Of a DNA stretch of 64,000 bases, positions 34,438 to 43,546 are shown one piece after another. A program made the translations under genes and the position numbers. Under the pieces are notes generated by a model. It did not search any database. It worked only from the letters and a program-made list of their open reading frames with translations, and was not told where the DNA came from. This DNA is from Paenibacillus turpanensis. Its GTDB lineage: Bacteria > Bacillota > Bacilli > Paenibacillales > YIM-B00363. The DNA lies in the NCBI RefSeq assembly GCF_011421635.1, contig NZ_WTLI01000005.1, positions 62,001 through 126,000 of the forward strand. The letters are read 5' to 3'. The stretch's first letter is position 1. Each line of letters opens with the position of its first letter.

Positions 34438-35643
34438 TTAATGCCCAGCATGTGGATTGCTGCCAGACGCTGGAGAAATTTCAAGCATATCGTCAATTTG
34501 GCTTTGTATTTTTTCGCTCAACGTATTCAAATCGCCGGTCAGCCATGCATGATTATAAGGTCCTTCTGCAGGTGATTGTTGAAATTTAGGCTGCAGACCC
34601 ATTACGTACTTCATCACAGAATCAGGTATACGGTCTCTTTCCGTAATGATGAGTGGCGCGTGTTTTCCCAAATGAGCGAAAGGTGCGGCAGCAATCGCGA
34701 GCATCGTTGATTCTTTGGAGACCAAAGATAGGTTATGTCCCGGGGTTGTAATCCCCCAACCGAATTGGGTTGCAGCATCTTTGAACTTCGCAAACGCGAC
34801 TGCATTTTCAAAGGCATCTTTCCCCGCAATTCGGGTCACGGTTCCGTAAGCCTTAAGCTCCTCCTCGACCTTGCTGGAAATGACCGAATCGGGGCCAAGT
34901 AGGTAAATGTTCGCTTTACCGCCTCGTTTTTGTAGTGCCTTTGCTGTTGGTTCGGGGATCCCATCTTTCGTCACGTACAGTAATGGTTCTGACATGTGAG
35001 CAATCCAGTTGACGGCCGGCAGCGTGAACTCCGGCTGTTCCATAGATCCCACCACGATGGACATCGGCATCTTGCCAGCGACCTTCGCATAATAATCGTC
35101 AATCACTTGAGCGATCGCCGCAGGCACGTCTCCTTCAATATGGTCTATCTTGAAATTAAGTTCTTTCAACTGGTCGACAATACTGGGTGCAATCGAACCG
35201 ACCAAAACAACCTGTACCCCATTGTTTTCCTTGGCCCCCATTGGTTTTAAACGCTTGATTTCATCCAATGTCGAATTCGGGATTCCATCTTTGGTCACGT
35301 ACAGTAAAGGACCATTACTTGGATGATGAATAAGATCAGTACTTGCCGCTGCGATCTGCCAGTTCTCTACATCCGTGAGAATGATACTTGCAGGTCTATT
35401 TTGCTCTGTTACAGCGGTCCAGAGGGTGCGCGAAACCAAAACAGCTGCATCGGCAGGATCCGATGTCGTAATGCGAGTCGTGTTTTTCGTAGCTACCCAT
35501 GGCATGCTTACTGCCGTTTGCGAGCCGTTGCTTTCATCATTGGATACGGCAGGCTGTTGCTCATCCCGTTTCCCTGTAGTACATCCCGCCAACACAGCGA
35601 TGGCAAGAAACGAAACGGCTGTTACCCTGAAAAGATTGTTCAT
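34438..35643 (-). CDS. Lipoprotein with cell-wall-binding repeat 2 (PF04122) domains
   Basis: 401 residues. The signal carries a lipobox, LAIAVLAGC, with lipidated Cys near residue 20. The body has tandem PF04122-type units with the recurrent pattern PLLYVTKDGIP (twice), ANIYLLGPDSVIS and GTVTRIAGKDAFENAVAFA, followed by a third unit with APLIITERDRIP. The C-terminus ends NPHAGH, two His that could bind metal. ATG at 35643 follows AGGAGGG. A copy of the copper-regulon promoter lies 42 bp upstream. The link to copper is inferred from that site and location. Confidence 0.8.
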   Translation of the reverse strand: MNNLFRVTAVSFLAIAVLAGCTTGKRDEQQPAVSNDESNGSQTAVSMPWVATKNTTRITTSDPADAAVLVSRTLWTAVTEQNRPASIILTDVENWQIAAASTDLIHHPSNGPLLYVTKDGIPNSTLDEIKRLKPMGAKENNGVQVVLVGSIAPSIVDQLKELNFKIDHIEGDVPAAIAQVIDDYYAKVAGKMPMSIVVGSMEQPEFTLPAVNWIAHMSEPLLYVTKDGIPEPTAKALQKRGGKANIYLLGPDSVISSKVEEELKAYGTVTRIAGKDAFENAVAFAKFKDAATQFGWGITTPGHNLSLVSKESTMLAIAAAPFAHLGKHAPLIITERDRIPDSVMKYVMGLQPKFQQSPAEGPYNHAWLTGDLNTLSEKIQSQIDDMLEISPASGSNPHAGH

Positions 35644-35684
35644 ATTTTCCCTCCTATGTAACATGTTTTCACTTTATATTCATT

Positions 35685-35718
35685 AGTGTATCCAAGAATT
35701 ATGTGGAAAGTATGGTGA
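35685..35718 (-). promoter_or_regulatory. Promoter D of the copper regulon (cell-wall-binding lipoprotein)
   Basis: On the minus strand TCACCATACTTTCCACA begins 28 nt before the -10 TACACT. It differs from copies A-C at two box positions but keeps the spacing exactly. Confidence 0.6.
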
Positions 35719-35752
35719 ATAGGCAGAGTTTATTCATGTAAACGAAGTCAAT

Positions 35753-36118
35753 TTACATCAACAGTAAAATGACCAAAAGCAATAAAAACACATCAATTAC
35801 GCCTAAGCTGGCGAAGGTAATCCATATGGATAGGCCTGGTGCATGAAACGTGCTGTCATTGATTGTCTTCCGCTTCACAAAGTAATCCCTTGTGGCACAG
35901 GAAATGATCAGCCCTCCAAGGATCACTGAGCTAACCCCTATAATTACTGCGAGTGAATGCCCTATCGACGCATATTCACTAGAGCGGAATACGACCCCAG
36001 CAGCTAAAAAACCTAATCCAACAACCGCGACGGCCGTCCTGGCCCAGGCCAAAAATGTCCTTTCGTTCGCTAGATGCTGCTGGATAAACTGCGAATCAAC
36101 GCTTTTTCCGTTTTCCAT
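35753..36118 (-). CDS. DUF202 (YidH family) membrane protein
   Basis: 121 residues with three membrane helices. The N-terminal LANERTFLAWARTAVAVVGL block is diagnostic for DUF202/YidH. ATG at 36118 follows GGAGG. The function of the family is unknown; members often sit near envelope-stress or transport genes. It lies upstream of the PF04122 lipoprotein on the same strand, but that gene has its own promoter. Confidence 0.88.
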   Translation of the reverse strand: MENGKSVDSQFIQQHLANERTFLAWARTAVAVVGLGFLAAGVVFRSSEYASIGHSLAVIIGVSSVILGGLIISCATRDYFVKRKTINDSTFHAPGLSIWITFASLGVIDVFLLLLVILLLM

Positions 36119-36258
36119 TATGTATTAACCTCCAAAGGTATCAGTCCATCCTCTTTTGAGGAAACATTTGAAGTATTGCCGATTTCGGATCTTTATATTG
36201 TCTTTCAGCGGTTGGAATGAGGGGGGGGACTTTTTCATGTACTCCCTTATGTATATAA

Positions 36259-36285
36259 GAAAAAAAGCTGGTCTCGCGACCAGCT
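36259..36285 (-). terminator. Terminator of the chemoreceptor gene
   Basis: A perfect AGCTGGTC/GACCAGCT stem with a 4-nt loop, followed by seven T on the minus strand. Confidence 0.85.
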
Positions 36286-36318
36286 CTTCTCCCGCACATT
36301 TTCTGCTCCTACTTTAAG

Positions 36319-38076
36319 CTACAGCTTATATTCCTTCAATAAGTTGTTGAGTTCGCCATTCAGCATGCTGAGCTGTTCCGCAGAACGAGCCACATTGGAA
36401 ATGGCTTCGATTTGCTCGTTGACGGAGGCGTTGATTTCTTCTACGGATGCTGCGATTTGCTGCGAAACGCTGGATGAACTTTGAATACCGCCATTGATTT
36501 TCGAAGTATAGGCAGTAATCTTTGCAATATCTGTACTGAATACCGCAAGGGCCTCCACCGTTTCCTTTACTGACATAAACAATTGGTTGAACTTTTCTTC
36601 CGTTTCGAGTACGTCGGAGTTCACCATTTTTGCAGATTTCATCGTTTCTTCAACCGTTACTACCGTTTTTTCAGTTTCTTCTCCAATCGTTCTAACCACT
36701 TGTTGAACCTGTTCAGCAGCTACTTTGGACTCCTCGGCGAGCTTCCGTATTTCTTGGGCGACGACCGCGAATCCTCTACCGTGTTCACCTGCTCTAGCAG
36801 CCTCAATACTTGCATTCAATGCCAACAAATTGGTTTCCGCAGAAATATTGCTGATCGTGTCCATAATGCTGTAAATTTGCTGTGACTTTGCGTACAAATC
36901 CTTAACCCCGGATGAAATGCTCTCAGAAGCCTTTAGCGAGCCTTCATTCGATGCTTTTAATTGCTTTACGATGGAGAGCCCTTCCGCTGAAGTAACCTCC
37001 GTTTTTGTGGTGATGTCCTTCATAATTAAATTTTGGTTATTCATAGACTGAAGCGAATTCGTGAGCTGTTCCACTTGAACGTTGATACCTTCCAAGTCCA
37101 AAGCTTGGTCCTGTGTTCCGGATGCAATTTCAGCAATTGCTCTGCCTACTTCTTCTCCGCTCGCCGAGGTCTGCTCAGAAACGGCAGAGAGCTCGGTTGA
37201 GGAATCCAACAAATGATTGCTCGTATTTTGTACCTTTTGCAGTAGCTCTCGCAATTGCTTCGTCATTTGATTAAATGCGCTGGACAACTGGCCTATTTCG
37301 TCTTTTGATTCCGGCAGCTCGGTTTGAATAATAGTCCCGTTGGCAATCTCAAGCGAAGTAGACGTTACCTGTTTCAACAGCTTTATTTTCTTCTTGATTC
37401 CGAGATAGAATAACAACAAGCTAAAAATAATAATTCCAAGCATACTGACGACGATCATAGTTTTAACTTTTGCCATTCCTGCGTAAAACTCATCTTCATA
37501 AACAGCAATCCCAACATACCAGCCCCATGGCTCAAACGTATTCATATAGGCAATCTTGTTTCGAATCTCTCCGGTCTTATCGTTTTTATCCTCATAGGTG
37601 ACATATTTATTTGCATGGTCGGGCTGCTTTGCACCATCGACCATTTTTTTTCGATTTGTCGTGTTTTCCGGTACACTGCCAATTTTATTGGAAGGATGGA
37701 CCTGAGAAGAATATTTTGAATCATAAGCTAGTATATATCCGCCTTTTTTATAGAGGAACTTGGACTCTTTAAAATTGTAACCGTTTCCATCGGTGAGCTT
37801 TGGACCACTAAGCTGAATCCGTGCCTGCTCTTTTGCTTCCTCCAACGTCAGGTTACCTGCTTTTACTTGAGCCTCAAGAACCTCCAGCGTCGATAAGGCA
37901 CCCTCTACAATGTGTTCAAGATCAAGCTTCCCTGCTTCGACAAGCTGCTGCTTGGCAATCACGTAACTGGTCGTCCCGATTACTGCACCCGTAATAACAA
38001 CGATAACGGTGATGAAAATCATCAATTGTGCAAAAATACTGTGGAATAAAGAGCTCTTCTTTTTCAAACCAACCAA
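36319..38076 (-). CDS. Methyl-accepting chemotaxis protein with Cache sensor
   Basis: 585 residues. Helix at about 15-38, an extracellular sCache-type domain (about 40-190, with [20 protein letters not shown] and [17 protein letters not shown]), helix near 200-220, HAMP (about 220-275) and a long coiled-coil signalling domain. The conserved hairpin tip [20 protein letters not shown] is near residue 410, where CheA/CheW dock. It senses a small molecule outside, perhaps a carboxylate or amino acid. Single gene with terminator; a near-cre sequence lies about 40 bp upstream. Confidence 0.95.
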   Translation of the reverse strand: MVGLKKKSSLFHSIFAQLMIFITVIVVITGAVIGTTSYVIAKQQLVEAGKLDLEHIVEGALSTLEVLEAQVKAGNLTLEEAKEQARIQLSGPKLTDGNGYNFKESKFLYKKGGYILAYDSKYSSQVHPSNKIGSVPENTTNRKKMVDGAKQPDHANKYVTYEDKNDKTGEIRNKIAYMNTFEPWGWYVGIAVYEDEFYAGMAKVKTMIVVSMLGIIIFSLLLFYLGIKKKIKLLKQVTSTSLEIANGTIIQTELPESKDEIGQLSSAFNQMTKQLRELLQKVQNTSNHLLDSSTELSAVSEQTSASGEEVGRAIAEIASGTQDQALDLEGINVQVEQLTNSLQSMNNQNLIMKDITTKTEVTSAEGLSIVKQLKASNEGSLKASESISSGVKDLYAKSQQIYSIMDTISNISAETNLLALNASIEAARAGEHGRGFAVVAQEIRKLAEESKVAAEQVQQVVRTIGEETEKTVVTVEETMKSAKMVNSDVLETEEKFNQLFMSVKETVEALAVFSTDIAKITAYTSKINGGIQSSSSVSQQIAASVEEINASVNEQIEAISNVARSAEQLSMLNGELNNLLKEYKL

Positions 38077-38114
38077 CCCTTCTCTATTTTGACATTTTAC
38101 TTCATTTATCGGTA

Positions 38115-38128
38115 GAAAAGCGCTTTCA
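38115..38128. promoter_or_regulatory. cre-like sequence upstream of the chemoreceptor
   Basis: On the minus strand TGAAAGCGCTTTTC matches the cre consensus at 12 of 14 positions, around the palindromic core AAAGCGCTTT. Confidence 0.4.
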
Positions 38129-38164
38129 TTTCACTGGAAAATTCTCCGCAAAGTCCCAAAACAA

Positions 38165-38190
38165 AAAGACCCGCGGTTTACGCGGGTTTG
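38165..38190 (-). terminator. Terminator of the nickel/peptide-type ABC operon
   Basis: Stem ACCCGCG/CGCGGGT with a 5-nt loop, followed on the minus strand by CTTTTTG. It lies 46 nt after the last ATPase gene. Confidence 0.75.
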
Positions 38191-38235
38191 GTTACGATAT
38201 TCCTCTATGTTTTATGGGTTCGTAGCATAAAAGTA

Positions 38236-39066
38236 TCATTTACTTGTATATAATCGTTCTTTCGAGCGGTAACGCGGGTGTTCTGAGAGCACGGACCCCA
38301 GTAACCCTTTCACCGCAGGGTGAGACGACAGCAGAAACTGCTCTTTGTTCTCACAGTACTCGGCCACTTGTCCCTTCTCCATGACAGCTAAGGAATCAGA
38401 AATCGTGTACGCCGCTTTGATATCATGGGTAATAAACAAATAGGACAAGCCAAACGTTGACCTCAACTCATTCAGTAAATGCAATATTTTGGTTTGATTT
38501 ACCATATCAAGGCTGCTTACCGCTTCGTCCAGTACGATCAGCTTCGGTTTTAAAGCAATCGCTCGTGCGATGTTGATCCGCTGTAGTTGGCCGCCGCTGA
38601 ATTGATGGGGATATTTCCCCATATCTGCTGAGCTTAATCCGACTCGCTCCATCAGCTCTCCAACAACACTCTTCTGCTCTTGAACTGATAATTTCTCGTA
38701 ATTGCTCAAGGGCTCCCCAATGATTTTTTCGGCTGTCATCCTTGGATTGACTGCAGAATAACAATCTTGGAAGACAACTTGGAGGTTTCTTCGCAGCTTC
38801 CTGCGGGTTTTCAGATCCATCTCATAGAGGTCGTGTCCTTGAAATAGGACTTGCCCCTGCTTTGGTCGTTCCAAGCCTAGAACAACTTTCCCCAAGGTGC
38901 TTTTACCCGCCCCGCTCGCTCCCAGAAGTCCCAAACAAGTTCCTTCCTCAATACGGAGCGATACGTTCTGCAGTACATTTGCAGTACCTTTGCGGCGTCT
39001 AAAAAGGTTCGAAGAGGAGTAAGCATGCGTTACCTCGTTCACTTGAAGCAATGTCATTTTACTCAC
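38236..39066 (-). CDS. ABC importer ATPase, OppF/DppF/NikE type
   Basis: 276 residues with Walker A GASGAGKST near residue 50, signature FSGGQLQRINIARAIAL, and Walker B LIVLDEAVSSLDMV; here the usual DEP is DEA. The C-terminal extension of Opp-type ATPases is short (HPAVKGLLGSVLSEHPRY). Together with the preceding ATPase it powers uptake. Last gene of a five-gene operon that begins with a Fur-boxed substrate-binding protein. Confidence 0.9.
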   Translation of the reverse strand: MSKMTLLQVNEVTHAYSSSNLFRRRKGTANVLQNVSLRIEEGTCLGLLGASGAGKSTLGKVVLGLERPKQGQVLFQGHDLYEMDLKTRRKLRRNLQVVFQDCYSAVNPRMTAEKIIGEPLSNYEKLSVQEQKSVVGELMERVGLSSADMGKYPHQFSGGQLQRINIARAIALKPKLIVLDEAVSSLDMVNQTKILHLLNELRSTFGLSYLFITHDIKAAYTISDSLAVMEKGQVAEYCENKEQFLLSSHPAVKGLLGSVLSEHPRYRSKERLYTSK

Positions 39067-39079
39067 CTCTTTCCTAGGG

Positions 39080-39913
39080 TCATGTCCATATACAGTTGGC
39101 CATCTGTGGGGTTAATTGAAGCATAGGTCTTGCAGCGAGCAAAGTTTTCGTGTATGTATGCTTCGGGCTGTCGAACAGCTCAAAAACATCCGCTTGCTCC
39201 ACAATTCGGCCATGCTGCATCACGGCAACATCATCAGCCAGTTCAGCGATCACGCCTAGATCATGCGAAATTAAAAGGATCGACGTGCCGTGTTCTTGGC
39301 GAACTCGGTCTAATTGCCGCAGCACCTGCAGCTGATTCGTCACATCCAGTGCAGTCGTAGGCTCATCTGCAATAATAACGGACGGTTTCAAGCACACGCA
39401 TAAAGCGATCATGACTCTCTGGAGCATGCCTCCGCTCAATTCAAAGGGGTACAGTCGCAATAACTCCGAAGGATGAGGTAAATTTACATCCAGCATCGCG
39501 CTGATGGCCAATTCCGCTGCTTGCTTTTTGCTTGCGTTCGTATGTGTTCGTATCGTATCGATAAATTGTGAACCTATGGTATTCACAGGGGAGAACGCAT
39601 TCATCGGATTTTGCATAATAAAAGCAATCTCTTTCCCTCTGACCCGGCGCATTTCATCGTCTTTCATCCCATTTAGTTCTCGTGAATTCAAACGAATACT
39701 GCCTTCAATGGAGGTCGTTTTTCGATCCAGCATCTGCATTATGGATAACGAGGTGACCGTCTTGCCGCTTCCGCTTTCCCCCACAAGACCAAGTACGCGA
39801 CCCGAATTCAGTTCAAAATCAACAGCATGGATAAGCGGCACATTTCCCTGTTCCGATTTGACGGATACCTTCAGGCCTTTCACCTGCAATACATGGCTTG
39901 TTTGTTCGACCAT
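39080..39913 (-). CDS. ABC importer ATPase, OppD/DppD/NikD type
   Basis: About 277 residues. Walker A GESGSGKT near residue 48, signature LSGGMLQRVMIALCVCL and Walker B VIIADEPTTALDVTNQLQ, followed by the OppD-type tail (SPKHTYTKTLLAARP). The longer frame begins at 39973 inside the permease; the ATG at 39913 with GAGAAGGA 10 nt upstream is preferred. Pairs with the next ATPase. Confidence 0.9.
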   Translation of the reverse strand: MVEQTSHVLQVKGLKVSVKSEQGNVPLIHAVDFELNSGRVLGLVGESGSGKTVTSLSIMQMLDRKTTSIEGSIRLNSRELNGMKDDEMRRVRGKEIAFIMQNPMNAFSPVNTIGSQFIDTIRTHTNASKKQAAELAISAMLDVNLPHPSELLRLYPFELSGGMLQRVMIALCVCLKPSVIIADEPTTALDVTNQLQVLRQLDRVRQEHGTSILLISHDLGVIAELADDVAVMQHGRIVEQADVFELFDSPKHTYTKTLLAARPMLQLTPQMANCIWT

Positions 39914-39929
39914 TGCCCTCATTCCTTCT

Positions 39930-40763
39930 CTAGAAACCTCGTTTGACACCAAAACGTTCTGACAAAGCTTCACCCAATAGGTTAAAAGTAGCTACAACGA
40001 CGACGATCAGGATTCCCGGATAGATCATCAGCTGCGGATGATTTCGAATATAGGATTTCCCTTCATTGATCATAGCGCCCCACTCTGGTGTAGGCGGCTG
40101 AATGCCCAATCCCAAAAATGACATTGCTGAAATGTCCATGATTGCCCAACCCATTTCGAGCGTACCGACGACAAGGACCGGAGGCAAAATGTTTGGAATC
40201 ATGTGCCTTCGAATGATTTGCCATTGACTTGAGCCGCTTATCCGCGCCGCCGTTATAAAGTTTCGTTCCTTCAAGCTGACAACCAAATTCCGAAACATAC
40301 GCGCAAAATACACCCATTGTACCATCATTAAAGCAAATATTAATTGAAGCATGCCCGGACCGAAAATACCGACTAGACCAAGTACCAGGATTAGACTTGG
40401 GAACGCCATGACCCCCTCGCAAAACCGCATCAGCATTGCATCGAGCCATCCGCCTCGGTAACCGGAAATGGTTCCGACAAATAACCCGATCCCCAGAGAG
40501 GAGATGAAAATGAGAGTAGCATAACCTAGGGAAACGCGCGCACCGTAGAGAAGTCTGGATAGATTACAGCGGCCTAAGTGGTCCGTCCCAAGCGGATACT
40601 CCAATGTAGGGGCTTGCAGTTTAATCGCCAAGTTTACCTTGATTGGATCATGAGGTGAGATCCAAGGAGCCAGTACACTAATGAGAAAGAAAAAAACGAT
40701 AATGATCGTACATATGACGATCATCTTTCTGCTTTTCAACCCTTTTCGCAATCCTTCAATCAC
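39930..40763 (-). CDS. ABC importer permease, OppC/NikC type
   Basis: 277 residues with about six helices. An N-terminal OppC-type segment has APWISPHDPIKVNLAIKL, then the LGTDHLGRCNLSRLLYGARVSL block that is a hallmark of DppC/NikC. The ATPase-coupling loop is ARISGSSQWQIIRRHMIPN. Overlaps the NikB-type gene by 4 nt. Forms the channel with it. Confidence 0.92.
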   Translation of the reverse strand: MIEGLRKGLKSRKMIVICTIIIVFFFLISVLAPWISPHDPIKVNLAIKLQAPTLEYPLGTDHLGRCNLSRLLYGARVSLGYATLIFISSLGIGLFVGTISGYRGGWLDAMLMRFCEGVMAFPSLILVLGLVGIFGPGMLQLIFALMMVQWVYFARMFRNLVVSLKERNFITAARISGSSQWQIIRRHMIPNILPPVLVVGTLEMGWAIMDISAMSFLGLGIQPPTPEWGAMINEGKSYIRNHPQLMIYPGILIVVVVATFNLLGEALSERFGVKRGF

Positions 40764-41704
40764 TGGTCCGCCCTTCCTTTCCGAGAAATTCGGGGATCCA
40801 TGTACAATTGAAGCAGATCGACAAGGAGGTTACATCCAACAACGATACAAACAGTAAGCAGCACATAGCATTGGATAACCGGTATATCGCGGTTCACAAT
40901 GGATTGAAGAAAATATCGCCCAAAACCCGGCCATGAGAAGACTTGCTCTACGATGACTGCTCCGGTTATCAGTTTCCCCATATGCATACCCAGCCCGGTA
41001 ATCATCGGTTGAATGGCAACCTTCAACACATACTTAAACATAATCACTCTCTCTTGAATCCCTCGGGTTCTGGCGTAGCGAACATACGATTCCTGTAGTT
41101 CCTCTAACACCGTTGTTCGAAGCAAGCGCGTGTAGATGGCGATTAACCACAGTGCCAAGGTTACGGACGGCAGCACAAGATGCTGCCAGCTCCCTCTGCC
41201 TTCGACGGGAAGCCAATCCAGTTTAACGGAAAAGAAATAAACTAATAAGTACCCCAGCCAAAATATCGGAATACAGGCTCCCACATAGGCAAGCGCCCTG
41301 CCTACATAATCGATCATACTATTCTTATAGATCGCTGATAAGAAGCCGAGAGGCACACTGACGAGGAATGCAAGAATAATACTGCTGAAGGCGAGCTGTA
41401 ACGTTGCAGGCAATTTCATTGCAACTTCTTTCCAAACGGGCTCATTCGTAATATAAGACATGCCGAAGTCGAGTCGGCACATCTTTATCACAGAATCAAT
41501 ATATTGTACAACTAAGGGCTTGTCTAAGCCGAACTCATGCCGCTTGGCCGCTAACACTTCATCGTCGGGATGAATGTGGGCCGCGGCCAAATAAGCTTCG
41601 GCCGGGTCCACAGGTCCCATTTTGATCATTACAAACATGAGAAACGAGGCAAACAGCACAATTGGTATTATGGAAAGAATTCGTTTCCCGATATAAATGC
41701 CCAT
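40760..41704 (-). CDS. ABC importer permease, OppB/NikB type
   Basis: 314 residues, about six helices, with the N-terminal helix and GPVDPAEAYL segment of DppB/NikB, the YVGRALAYVGACIPIFWLGYLL block, and the coupling loop ARTRGIQERVIMFKYVLK. Starts 21 nt after the substrate-binding protein. Confidence 0.92.
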   Translation of the reverse strand: MGIYIGKRILSIIPIVLFASFLMFVMIKMGPVDPAEAYLAAAHIHPDDEVLAAKRHEFGLDKPLVVQYIDSVIKMCRLDFGMSYITNEPVWKEVAMKLPATLQLAFSSIILAFLVSVPLGFLSAIYKNSMIDYVGRALAYVGACIPIFWLGYLLVYFFSVKLDWLPVEGRGSWQHLVLPSVTLALWLIAIYTRLLRTTVLEELQESYVRYARTRGIQERVIMFKYVLKVAIQPMITGLGMHMGKLITGAVIVEQVFSWPGFGRYFLQSIVNRDIPVIQCYVLLTVCIVVGCNLLVDLLQLYMDPRISRKGRADQ

Positions 41705-41725
41705 GTATTGCCTCCTGCGTTTTTA

Positions 41726-43360
41726 CTACTTCGTTTCGATCCCGTAAAACGGATGCTCATCACGGTTGGACGGGAAATGGAAGGTACTTACGTCCTTTTG
41801 ATATACGGCAATCTTCTTAATGTACGAGATCGGGATGATGGAGGATTGTTCTTGAAGCGTAGTCAGAACGGACTTAAATAACTCTGTACGCTTTTTCTCA
41901 TCCGTCGTTTTCATTCCCTCATTGACTTTCTGGTCAATCTCAGCCTTCATAGGAAGAGCTACTAGCGTATCTGAAACCCCATACCCCTTCTGTACAACCG
42001 CCGTCATAAAGGAATGCGGGTCGTACGGCGCACCGAAATTGGAGTAGAAATTCATATCGAATTCATTGGCTTTTCTGCGCTGGATGTATACCGTTAATTC
42101 AACGCCCGTAATTTTCAATTGAACTCCAATTGCGGACCATTCGGCTTGCAGCGTTTCGGCCATTGCCTTCTGAGTCAAATCCGCCTTGTCGTAAATCAAT
42201 TCTAGCTCTAGCGTTTTTCCATCCTTCTCACGAACCGTTTTTCCCGCTGGCAGCTTCCAGCCCGCTTCTTCCAGTAATGCTTTTGCCTTTTCGACATTGT
42301 ACTCAACTGAATTTACGTCAATATTGGAGTAAGGCAGGTTTTTCGGTAAAATGTTGTCGGCCTTTTCCTCCAGCCCCATCGTTACCCCTTCGACCATTGC
42401 TTTCTTATTAAAGCTTAGGTGAAGAGCCTGACGCACTCGAAGATCAGTCAGCCTTTCATTCATCGTATTAAGCACCAGGTTTCTTGTTCCGACTGGCTCG
42501 GACAGCTTAGTTACATATTTGCCTGATTGCTCAAGCTGCTTGTATGCATCAAAGCTGATTACACCTTCACCAAAGATTAGGTCCAGATCCCCTTTTTCAA
42601 AAGCAAGCACTCGGGTTTCCGCATCCGGAACAACTTTTACGATGACTTTGTCGATTTTAGGCTTGTCTCCCCAATAATTCGGATTTGGAGTAAATGCTGC
42701 ATACTCATCCTTCTTATACTCGCTTAATACCCACGGACCGGTGCCAATTGGAGATTTCACGCCCTTGGAAGTGTCCCCGTCGTCAGGAAAGCCCGCTTCC
42801 GCAAGAAAACGTACAGGACGAACAACGGCAAGATCGTACAAAGTGGAATAATACGGCTCTTTCAGCGTCATTTTAAACGTGGAGTCGTCGACTACCTCCG
42901 TTTTTTCAAGCACATTAATAACACCCAGCCACGTATGCAGCTTCATATTTTTCATAACCGCATCTAGGTTCTTTTTCGCAGACGCTGCAGTAAAAGCAGA
43001 TCCATCGGAAAATTTGACATTGCTGCGGATCTTGAACGTATATTCCTTACCATCAGGCGAGATCGTCCAGTCCTCTGCCAAATGAGGCTCAATTTTTCCA
43101 TCCTTATATGTAACAAGCGGTTCGTAGATCATAGATTGCGCAAATAACTGAGAAGGATTATATAGGTGAGGATTCATCGGCCCAACATCCCTTGGCCAGG
43201 ACATCGTAATCGTTTTTTCCTGACTACCCGCTTTTGCATTTTCTGCTGCTTCGCTAGGTGTGGCTTCCGGGTTTTGTGTAGAGCAGCCGATGATTGAGGC
43301 GGATAAAGCCACAACTAAAGACATGCTGAGAAGCAGGTTTTTTCTCTTTGTTGCTAACAT
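41726..43360 (-). CDS. Nickel/metallophore-type substrate-binding lipoprotein (NikA/CntA class)
   Basis: About 544 residues. Lipobox SIIGC puts the lipidated Cys near residue 27. The body is a family 5 solute-binding protein: MSWPRDVGPMNPHLYNPS, then GKEYTFKIRSNVKFSDGSAF, GTGPWVLSEYKKDEY, NPNYWGDKPKIDKV and a late AEWSAIGVQLKI. The opening segment resembles NikA/CntA proteins that bind Ni or metal-chelator complexes rather than peptides. A perfect Fur box upstream supports metal uptake. The ligand (Ni, heme, opine metallophore) is open. ATG 43360 follows AAAGGGG. Confidence 0.88.
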   Translation of the reverse strand: MLATKRKNLLLSMSLVVALSASIIGCSTQNPEATPSEAAENAKAGSQEKTITMSWPRDVGPMNPHLYNPSQLFAQSMIYEPLVTYKDGKIEPHLAEDWTISPDGKEYTFKIRSNVKFSDGSAFTAASAKKNLDAVMKNMKLHTWLGVINVLEKTEVVDDSTFKMTLKEPYYSTLYDLAVVRPVRFLAEAGFPDDGDTSKGVKSPIGTGPWVLSEYKKDEYAAFTPNPNYWGDKPKIDKVIVKVVPDAETRVLAFEKGDLDLIFGEGVISFDAYKQLEQSGKYVTKLSEPVGTRNLVLNTMNERLTDLRVRQALHLSFNKKAMVEGVTMGLEEKADNILPKNLPYSNIDVNSVEYNVEKAKALLEEAGWKLPAGKTVREKDGKTLELELIYDKADLTQKAMAETLQAEWSAIGVQLKITGVELTVYIQRRKANEFDMNFYSNFGAPYDPHSFMTAVVQKGYGVSDTLVALPMKAEIDQKVNEGMKTTDEKKRTELFKSVLTTLQEQSSIIPISYIKKIAVYQKDVSTFHFPSNRDEHPFYGIETK

Positions 43361-43387
43361 ATAATAAATGACCCCTTTCTCTCTCTC

Positions 43388-43406
43388 ATTGATAATGATT
43401 ATCAAT
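43388..43406. promoter_or_regulatory. Fur box
   Basis: ATTGATAATGATTATCAAT is a perfect 19-bp palindrome containing the Fur core GATAATGATTATC. It covers the region just downstream of the predicted start, so iron-loaded Fur should repress the importer operon. Confidence 0.9.
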
Positions 43407-43415
43407 GTCTAGGAC

Positions 43416-43445
43416 ATCATACGTTAGCTTGTACCGAAATGTCAA
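43416..43445 (-). promoter_or_regulatory. Sigma-A promoter of the Fur-boxed importer
   Basis: On the minus strand a perfect -35 TTGACA (43440-43445), an 18-nt spacer and -10 TATGAT (43416-43421). Confidence 0.7.
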
Positions 43446-43477
43446 TGTATTAATCTTCCATTGGTAATATTGATATC

Positions 43478-43510
43478 GAAAAAACCAATGAGTCCGGGCG
43501 GCTCATTGGT
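43478..43510 (-). terminator. Terminator of the PY-rich cupin gene
   Basis: A 9-bp stem ACCAATGAG/CTCATTGGT, with TTTTTTCG following on the minus strand. Confidence 0.85.
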
Positions 43511-43546
43511 TCATAGCACTACGTTCTAAACGTGCTGTCGATGAGA

